From Brachyspira pilosicoli (lineage in GTDB: Bacteria; Spirochaetota; Brachyspiria; Brachyspirales; Brachyspiraceae): a stretch of DNA of 15,622 nt. Within the stretch, counting starts at the first letter, position 1. Each line of letters opens with the position of its first letter. The notes beneath the pieces were generated by a model. That model was not told the origin of the DNA and made no database searches. It worked only from the letters and a program-made list of their open reading frames with translations. Of the stretch, positions 15,002 to 15,622 are shown in pieces. The stretch lies in NCBI RefSeq assembly GCF_019402445.1, contig NZ_SRZM01000215.1:1-15622 (forward strand), in the 5' to 3' direction. Both the position numbers and the translations under genes were made by a program.

Positions 15002-15571
15002 TTAATTAACATTAGTATTATTATTATCTTCATCTGAAGAGGCAAATGGATCTTGCAAAAATAAATTGGCATAATCAACATTAAATAAATAACATAAAGA
15101 TACTATCAATTTCTGCAATGATACTGTTATAGTAAAAAATAGAGATATTGGCATTACAACTCTCACTACTGCCAAACTTATAGGAAGCAAATTCGCATTA
15201 ATACTCATTCCCTGTTGGAAAGAAGTTATTGAAAAAGGAAAATATACAACTGCTATAAATACAATAAAACAAATATATACTATATCAAATATATATTTTA
15301 TCTTTGTGTTTTTAAATCTTCCATATACTAATTCCATTACTACGTTTTTATCAGCATAAACCAAATAAGGTAAACAAAGATATGACATCCATACCATCAA
15401 ATAAACAGCAAACTCCTCAACCCATCTTAAAGGCGACTTCAAAAAATATCTCAATACAACTTGAACAACAACAGATATAGTCATTATTATTAATGTAACA
15501 GTAGCAATATTAACAAAAAATTTACATATAAACTTATGAATATTATCAATAAATAGAATAATAGTTTTCAT
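15002..15571 (-). CDS. dctQ: TRAP transporter small permease subunit (DctQ family)
   Basis: This 189-residue membrane protein has four hydrophobic helices, as expected for DctQ, which supports the large subunit. The family segment RYFLKSPLRWVEE (41-53), running into helix two with VWMSYL, is clear. The C-terminal tail is polar and Asn/Asp-rich. It is the first operon gene visible, preceded on the minus strand by AAGGGG and an AT-rich leader that may hold the promoter. It cannot be excluded that more operon genes lie beyond the right edge of the window. Confidence 0.9.
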   Translation of the reverse strand: MKTIILFIDNIHKFICKFFVNIATVTLIIMTISVVVQVVLRYFLKSPLRWVEEFAVYLMVWMSYLCLPYLVYADKNVVMELVYGRFKNTKIKYIFDIVYICFIVFIAVVYFPFSITSFQQGMSINANLLPISLAVVRVVMPISLFFTITVSLQKLIVSLCYLFNVDYANLFLQDPFASSDEDNNNTNVN

Positions 15572-15592
15572 ATAAGCCCCTTAATATAAAAT

Positions 15593-15620
15593 ATTTTAAT
15601 TAATATCTACATAATGTAAA
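15593..15620 (-). promoter_or_regulatory. Possible promoter of the sulfoquinovose operon
   Basis: On the minus strand, TTTACA (15615-15620) and TAAAAT (15593-15598) stand 16 bp apart, ahead of the dctQ ribosome binding site. Each hexamer matches consensus at four of six or better, but the region is so AT-rich that chance is likely. The window ends here, so an operator or further upstream sites cannot be judged. Confidence 0.3.
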
Positions 15621-15622
15621 AC

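Overview
The window is AT-rich throughout, with strong AAGGAG-type ribosome binding sites, near-consensus sigma-70 promoters and long AT hairpin terminators. Together with protein style this suggests a Brachyspira-like intestinal spirochaete. That assignment is an inference from composition and recollection of such proteins, not from a marker gene.

Layout. (1) Positions 1-1727: a GC-rich hairpin, then one + strand gene for a CydC-type ABC exporter half. It converges on the next block at a hairpin terminator near 1759-1787. (2) Positions 1809-4578, minus strand: housekeeping or regulatory genes, namely a ComFB-domain protein, a small membrane-anchored hypothetical, and leucyl aminopeptidase PepA (all seven expected catalytic and metal residues present). 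Both the ComFB gene and pepA have perfect TTGACA/TATAAT promoters. (3) Positions 4715-5431, minus strand: purC, with its own terminator. (4) Positions 5570-15571, minus strand: a nine-gene, same-direction operon filling the right two thirds of the window and closed by a perfect 14-bp hairpin terminator at 5512-5548.

The operon is best read as a sulfoquinovose (SQ) catabolic system of the sulfo-transaldolase type. In transcription order it encodes TRAP permease small subunit DctQ, large subunit DctM, a TauE/SafE exporter, a 3-sulfolactaldehyde (SLA) reductase-like beta-hydroxyacid dehydrogenase, a fucose-isomerase-like SQ isomerase (SftI type), a GH31 sulfoquinovosidase (YihQ type), an unusual M24/creatinase-fold protein without most metal ligands, a transaldolase of the short FSA/SftT type, and the TRAP solute-binding lipoprotein DctP. 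The firmest assignment is the GH31 enzyme. Its catalytic aspartates and the sulfonate-recognising Arg, Trp, Tyr, His and Gln of YihQ are all found at matching spacing.

Proposed flow: the TRAP system brings SQ or SQ-glycerol across the inner membrane. The cytoplasmic sulfoquinovosidase frees SQ, the isomerase makes 6-deoxy-6-sulfofructose, and the transaldolase moves the three-carbon glycerone unit to glyceraldehyde-3-phosphate, giving fructose-6-phosphate and SLA. SLA is reduced to 2,3-dihydroxypropane-1-sulfonate (DHPS) with NAD(P)H, and the TauE-type protein exports it. No SLA dehydrogenase, desulfonating enzyme, mutarotase or regulator is visible, which fits a fermentative pathway that leaves DHPS for sulfite-reducing neighbours. 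The pathway type was described in Firmicutes. Its presence in a probable spirochaete, with a TRAP importer and an uncharacterised M24-fold protein, is the main point of interest.
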